Below are positions 6,256 through 9,239 of a stretch of 9,239 bases of DNA, one piece after another. Position 1 is the first letter of the stretch. Each line of letters opens with the position of its first letter. A program made the position numbers and the translations under genes. The stretch covers positions 1 through 9,239 of the forward strand of contig JAFKFF010000311.1 in NCBI GenBank assembly GCA_017307315.1. Reading direction: 5' to 3'. The notes under the pieces were generated by a model that worked only from the letters and a program-made list of their open reading frames with translations, was not told where the DNA came from and did not search any database. Origin of the DNA: Alphaproteobacteria bacterium (GTDB taxonomy: Bacteria > Pseudomonadota > Alphaproteobacteria > Micropepsales > Micropepsaceae).

Positions 6256-7093
6256 CGGCAAATTCCCGCTCGCAACTTCTGAACACCACCAGGCCCAGCC
6301 ACAGGATGGCCGCCGACACCAGGAAGGAATAGCCGAGATAGAAGAAATCCGGCTTGCCGATTCCCAGGATCGACCAGCGGATCATGTCGATCGGCTCGGC
6401 CAGGGGGTTGAGCATGTAATAAGGACGGATGCGCTCGGGCACCGCCGAGATCGAATAGCCCACCGGGCTCGCATACATGAAAAGCTGGGTGGCGAACGGC
6501 ACGATGTGCTGGATGTCGCGATATTTGACCGACAGGCTGGCGCCGATCAGGCCCATGCCCAGCGACAACATCAGGACGATGAGCACGCAGAGCGGGAACA
6601 CGAGCAGGCCCCAATTCGGCGTCACCCGATAAACCAGCAGCAGCACCACCATCACCGCCATGCTGACGGCGAAATCGAGCAGCACGCTGGGCACCACGCC
6701 CAAGGGCGCCAGCAGGCGGGGAAAATAGACTTTGCGGATCAGCGGTCCATTGCCGATCAGAGACGGCGTGACGCGGGTGATATTGCCCTGGAACAGGGTC
6801 CATCCCATCATTCCGGCAAAGGCGATCAGGAAATAGGGCACGCCCTGGCTCGGCATCTTGGCGATGAAACCGAACACCACCGCGAAGATCAGCGCGCTCA
6901 TCAGGGGCTGCAGGATCACCCAGATCCCGCCCAGCACGGTCTGGCGGTAGCGCAGCCGGATATCGCGCTCGGCGAAGGCGAGCAGGAGGTCGCGGAACTG
7001 CCACATGGCCTTGAAGTCGATATCCACCAGCCCCTTGCTGGGCTTGATGTGGATGATTTCGGAAGGGTGCGCGGACGCGGTTTTCGATGTCAT
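6245..7093 (-). CDS. wzm: Polysaccharide ABC exporter permease (Wzm-like, ABC-2 type)
   Basis: The 282-residue integral membrane protein has about six hydrophobic segments, near residues 55-78, 87-105, 133-155, 161-187, 197-215 and 256-272. Family landmarks are the amphipathic RDIRLRYRQTVLGGIW (44-59) before the first membrane helix, KVYFPRLLAPL (121-131), VKYRDIQ (189-195), SPVGYS (209-214) and NPLAEPIDMIRW (229-240). It would form a dimeric channel with the Wzt-like ATPase and move undecaprenyl-linked polysaccharide across the inner membrane. ATG 7093 is the chosen start because it gives a normal family length and follows GGGGCAAGG. A longer frame from TTG 7195 would add 34 residues of no family character. 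The gene overlaps the ATPase gene by 11 bp, so the two subunits are translationally coupled. Confidence 0.93.
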   Translation of the reverse strand: MTSKTASAHPSEIIHIKPSKGLVDIDFKAMWQFRDLLLAFAERDIRLRYRQTVLGGIWVILQPLMSALIFAVVFGFIAKMPSQGVPYFLIAFAGMMGWTLFQGNITRVTPSLIGNGPLIRKVYFPRLLAPLGVVPSVLLDFAVSMAVMVVLLLVYRVTPNWGLLVFPLCVLIVLMLSLGMGLIGASLSVKYRDIQHIVPFATQLFMYASPVGYSISAVPERIRPYYMLNPLAEPIDMIRWSILGIGKPDFFYLGYSFLVSAAILWLGLVVFRSCEREFADVI

Positions 7094-7269
7094 GCCTTGC
7101 CCCGCGACGCGCGCGCTTCTGTCCTCGAAATTCTTCCGGAAACTAATCTTGGGGACATCAACGCCACAACCTCTCTTGCGCAGGGTAGTAAACAAGATTT
7201 CCGTTCGAAATCCCGGATTCCGGTTCGGTCCCCGGGTTCCGTTTTAAGCTGGGATTGCCATCGAAATTG
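7094..7269 (-). other. 176-bp gap upstream of the exporter genes, probable promoter region
   Basis: This is the largest intergenic space in the minus-strand run and is less GC-rich than the flanking genes, so a promoter for wzm-wzt is plausible. I see no convincing -35/-10 pair, no T-run terminator after the GT4 stop at 7270, and no small gene. It holds a short inverted repeat at 7196-7212 and partly repeated GGAA(C/T)CCGGG sequences on the minus strand. Confidence 0.35.
7196..7212. repeat. Inverted repeat GATTTC-N5-GAAATC
   Basis: The two 6-bp arms (7196-7201 and 7207-7212) are perfectly complementary with a 5-nt spacer. The site lies about 100 bp upstream of the permease start. It could be an operator half-site pair or a small hairpin. 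No known regulator is recognised, and chance is a fair alternative. Confidence 0.3.
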
Positions 7270-8376
7270 TTAAGCAACCCGGACCTTTTCCCCCGCCGTG
7301 CGGCGGAAAAGCGCGGCATAGGCGGCGATCATAGCTTCCGCCTGGTAATCTTGCAGGAAGCGGCGGCGATTGGCCGTCCCCACCGCATGGCGAAGGCCGG
7401 TATCGGCCACCAGAGTCCGCAGGGCGTTCCCCAATTCGGTATCGGATTTGTTAACGATATAGGGCCGGTTCGCATCCGAGACCATGTGGAGGACATCGCC
7501 GACCCCGGTTGCGGCCAGGGGAAGGCCGGCCTCCATCGCTTCCAGCACCACCAGCGGCATCTGTTCGGTATCGCTGGAAAGCGCCATCAGGTCGCAATGG
7601 GGAAGGATGTCGCGCACATCTTCCCGCCGGCCCAGGAAAAGGATCGAGCCGCCCAGGAACAGCGCTTCGGCCTGGCGTCGCGCCGGCTCAAGTTCCGGCC
7701 CTTCGCCCGCGACGATCAGAAAGGCGTCGTCGCGCAAGGGCGCGAAGGCGTCGAGCAGCCGGGGAAGATTTTTCTCCCGGCGAACCGCGCCCGCCCACAC
7801 GATGCGCGGCCTGCCCGCCGGAAGCTCCGGCAGGACGGCGCGTGGAGTGGCGGGATCGCGCGCGGGAATGCCGTTCGGAATGTAATGCACCCGTGCGGGA
7901 TCGAGGCGCCAGACATCGCGCGCCAGCGCCTGCAAGGTGAGAGAGGGCACGATGACCTGGCTGCGGCACAAGGTCAGGCGCCGCGTCCACACCCGGCGGC
8001 GGAATTGGCGCACCGCTTCCTCAGGACCGAAACCGTCCTCGATATGGATATGACCGACCCCGCCGGCGAAGTTCGCCATCGCCCATTCGATCGAGCCCCA
8101 ATTATAGGTCACGAGCAGGTCGGGCGCGTGCGCTGTGATCTCGGCGCGATAGCGTCCCAGCCGCTTGGGCAAGGAGCCGGCCTTGGACGGCATGCCGCCA
8201 AGGGTGATGCGAAGACCGGGCGGCAGGAACCTGGCGGCGCCGTAGGCCCCGTCCAGCGCGATGACGGTGTGGGCGAAAGCCTCGCCGAAGCCCTTGGCCA
8301 GTTCCACGAAGCGCATCTGCGCTCCGCCGATCCGGAAGGTCGGAAAGACATGGAGAATGTGAAGAGGGCGGGTCAC
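7270..8376 (-). CDS. Family 4 (GT-B) glycosyltransferase
   Basis: The 368-residue protein opens with a Rossmann strand and the GT4 acceptor loop, HVFPTFRIGGAQMR (9-22). The C-terminal half has the linker motif YIPNGI (165-170), the strand VWAGAVRREKNLPRLL (193-208), then VAGEGPE (222-228). The retaining EX7E motif is E271 and E279 in SSDTEQMPLVVLEAMEAGLP (267-286). It is expected to transfer a sugar from a nucleotide donor onto the lipid-linked glycan in the cytoplasm. The start is GTG 8376: an in-frame TGA lies 13 codons upstream and no other start codon sits between, so no longer version is possible. Its Shine-Dalgarno is weak. The gene follows the initiating transferase by 50 bp on the same strand and is probably cotranscribed with it. 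It is not close in sequence to the other GT4 of this locus beyond shared motifs. Specificity is unknown. Confidence 0.92.
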   Translation of the reverse strand: MTRPLHILHVFPTFRIGGAQMRFVELAKGFGEAFAHTVIALDGAYGAARFLPPGLRITLGGMPSKAGSLPKRLGRYRAEITAHAPDLLVTYNWGSIEWAMANFAGGVGHIHIEDGFGPEEAVRQFRRRVWTRRLTLCRSQVIVPSLTLQALARDVWRLDPARVHYIPNGIPARDPATPRAVLPELPAGRPRIVWAGAVRREKNLPRLLDAFAPLRDDAFLIVAGEGPELEPARRQAEALFLGGSILFLGRREDVRDILPHCDLMALSSDTEQMPLVVLEAMEAGLPLAATGVGDVLHMVSDANRPYIVNKSDTELGNALRTLVADTGLRHAVGTANRRRFLQDYQAEAMIAAYAALFRRTAGEKVRVA

Positions 8377-8426
8377 GTGCGGCTCAAATCCTGTCTGCGC
8401 CTGAAGCGGCCCGGCTCAGGACGACT

Positions 8427-9239
8427 TCATTGCGCGCCGTGCGCGAACAAGACCACCCGCACGGTCTGAACCAGGATGGTCAGGTCCAGGAAGAAATCGT
8501 TGTTCTTCACGTAATAGAGGTCGAAAGCCAGCTTCTGCCGCGCATCCTCGATCGATTCGCCGTAGCGGTAATTCACCTGCGCCCATCCTGTGATCCCCGG
8601 TTTGACGCGATGCCGAAGGTCGTAATAGGGCATCTCGCGGCGCAGCTGCTCGACGAAATAGGGCCGCTCGGGCCGGGGCCCAATAAAGCTCATATCCCCT
8701 TCCAGCACGTTAATGATCTGGGGAATTTCGTCGATCCGCGTGGCGCGGATGAACTTGCCCACGCGCGTGACGCGATTGTCCTTGGCGCAAGCCCAGCGCG
8801 GCACGCCGTCCTTTTCGGCATCGACGCGCATGCTGCGGAATTTCCACACCCGGAAGATGCGCCCGTTCAGGCCGACGCGCTCCTGGCGATAGAAGATCGG
8901 CCCCCTGCTTTCCAGCTTGATCGCCAGCGCGACCAGGATGGTGACGGGAAGCACTGCGGCCAGGAACAGCAGGCTGACGGTGAAGTCCGCTGCGCGCTTC
9001 AAGACGCGACGGCGGCGGCTGAACTGGAAGCCGCCGGTGAAGGCCAGTGTTCCCGGGCCGACATTGGACACGTCGATCTGGGCGAATTCCCGTTCCCAGA
9101 AATTCAGGTAATCGATCACCTCGATGCCGTTGAGGCGGCATTCCAGAAGGTCCCACACCGCCAGGCCGCGCTTGTCCTCGACCGCGACGATGATCTCGTC
9201 CACGCGCATCGACTGCGCGGTCTGCACCAACGGCGCGCC
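8427..9239 (-). CDS. Polyprenyl-phosphate hexose-1-phosphate transferase, EpsB-2-like (5' end outside window)
   Basis: The visible 270 residues are the C-terminal part of a bacterial sugar transferase that starts glycan assembly by moving a sugar 1-phosphate onto undecaprenyl phosphate. A linker (VDEIIVAVEDKRG, then WEREFAQIDV) precedes the membrane-embedded helix at about 83-108. The catalytic core follows: QERVG (119-123), KFRSM (133-137), the D170-E171 dyad in TRIDEIPQ, GDMSFIGPRPERP (181-193) and VKPGITGWAQVNYRYG (212-227). The linker wording, the PERP version of the motif and the end VQTVRVVLF resemble the PEP-CTERM/exosortase-associated transferase family (TIGR03013, EpsB_2), as recalled from family knowledge. 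The frame is open to the right edge (codons start at 9239), so the N-terminal membrane region of a full-length protein of about 460 residues is missing here. Which sugar it moves cannot be told. Confidence 0.92.
   Translation of the reverse strand, partial: GAPLVQTAQSMRVDEIIVAVEDKRGLAVWDLLECRLNGIEVIDYLNFWEREFAQIDVSNVGPGTLAFTGGFQFSRRRRVLKRAADFTVSLLFLAAVLPVTILVALAIKLESRGPIFYRQERVGLNGRIFRVWKFRSMRVDAEKDGVPRWACAKDNRVTRVGKFIRATRIDEIPQIINVLEGDMSFIGPRPERPYFVEQLRREMPYYDLRHRVKPGITGWAQVNYRYGESIEDARQKLAFDLYYVKNNDFFLDLTILVQTVRVVLFAHGAQ

Noticed and set aside
7094..7195. Longer N-terminus for the permease from TTG 7195
   Set aside because: The extra 34 residues have no family character, and ATG 7093 gives a normal-length Wzm-type protein.
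7141..7270. Sigma-70 or EcfG-type promoter
   Set aside because: Candidates such as TTGTGG with a downstream AT-rich stretch have poor -10 matches or wrong spacing. The GGAAC sites lack a CGTT at the right distance.
7255..8469. 404-codon open frame on the + strand
   Set aside because: It is antisense to a GT4 gene that has full motifs (EX7E, YIPNGI). Its product is His/Gln/Arg-rich with no family features.

Overview
The window is a high-GC stretch of a bacterial surface-polysaccharide locus. High GC, ATGA/GTGA gene overlaps and the look of the proteins suggest a proteobacterium, most likely an alphaproteobacterium; the genus cannot be told from the sequence. It has nine main genes, all for sugar activation, sugar transfer, sugar modification or export. 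I see no tRNA, rRNA, CRISPR array, insertion sequence or integrase.

Layout. On the + strand, positions 37-2866 hold three tandem paralogous family 2 glycosyltransferases (GT2-A, -B, -C) joined by 4-bp overlaps. The last codons of what looks like another coupled gene run in from the left edge. On the - strand, reading from the right edge, come: a polyprenyl-phosphate hexose-1-phosphate transferase of the EpsB-2-like type (8427-9239, 5' end outside the window), a GT4 glycosyltransferase (7270-8376), a 176-bp gap, an ABC-2 polysaccharide permease (Wzm-like, 6245-7093), its ATPase (Wzt-like, 5179-6255), a second GT4 (3775-4881) and a PIG-L/LmbE-family N-deacetylase (2870-3778). The two transcription units converge with only 3 bp between their stop codons.

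How the genes fit together (inference). The phosphoglycosyl transferase would place the first sugar phosphate on undecaprenyl phosphate. The GT4 and GT2 enzymes would extend the chain at the cytoplasmic face. The PIG-L enzyme would deacetylate an N-acetylated sugar. The Wzm/Wzt pair would export the finished lipid-linked chain.

The most notable point is the Wzt-like gene. Its C-terminal, putative cargo-binding domain is interrupted by an in-frame TGA (5179-5181). The same frame then continues for 55 clean, family-like codons to a second TGA (5011-5013). This could be a recent nonsense mutation, a sequencing error or stop-codon read-through, and the first two are more likely than the third.
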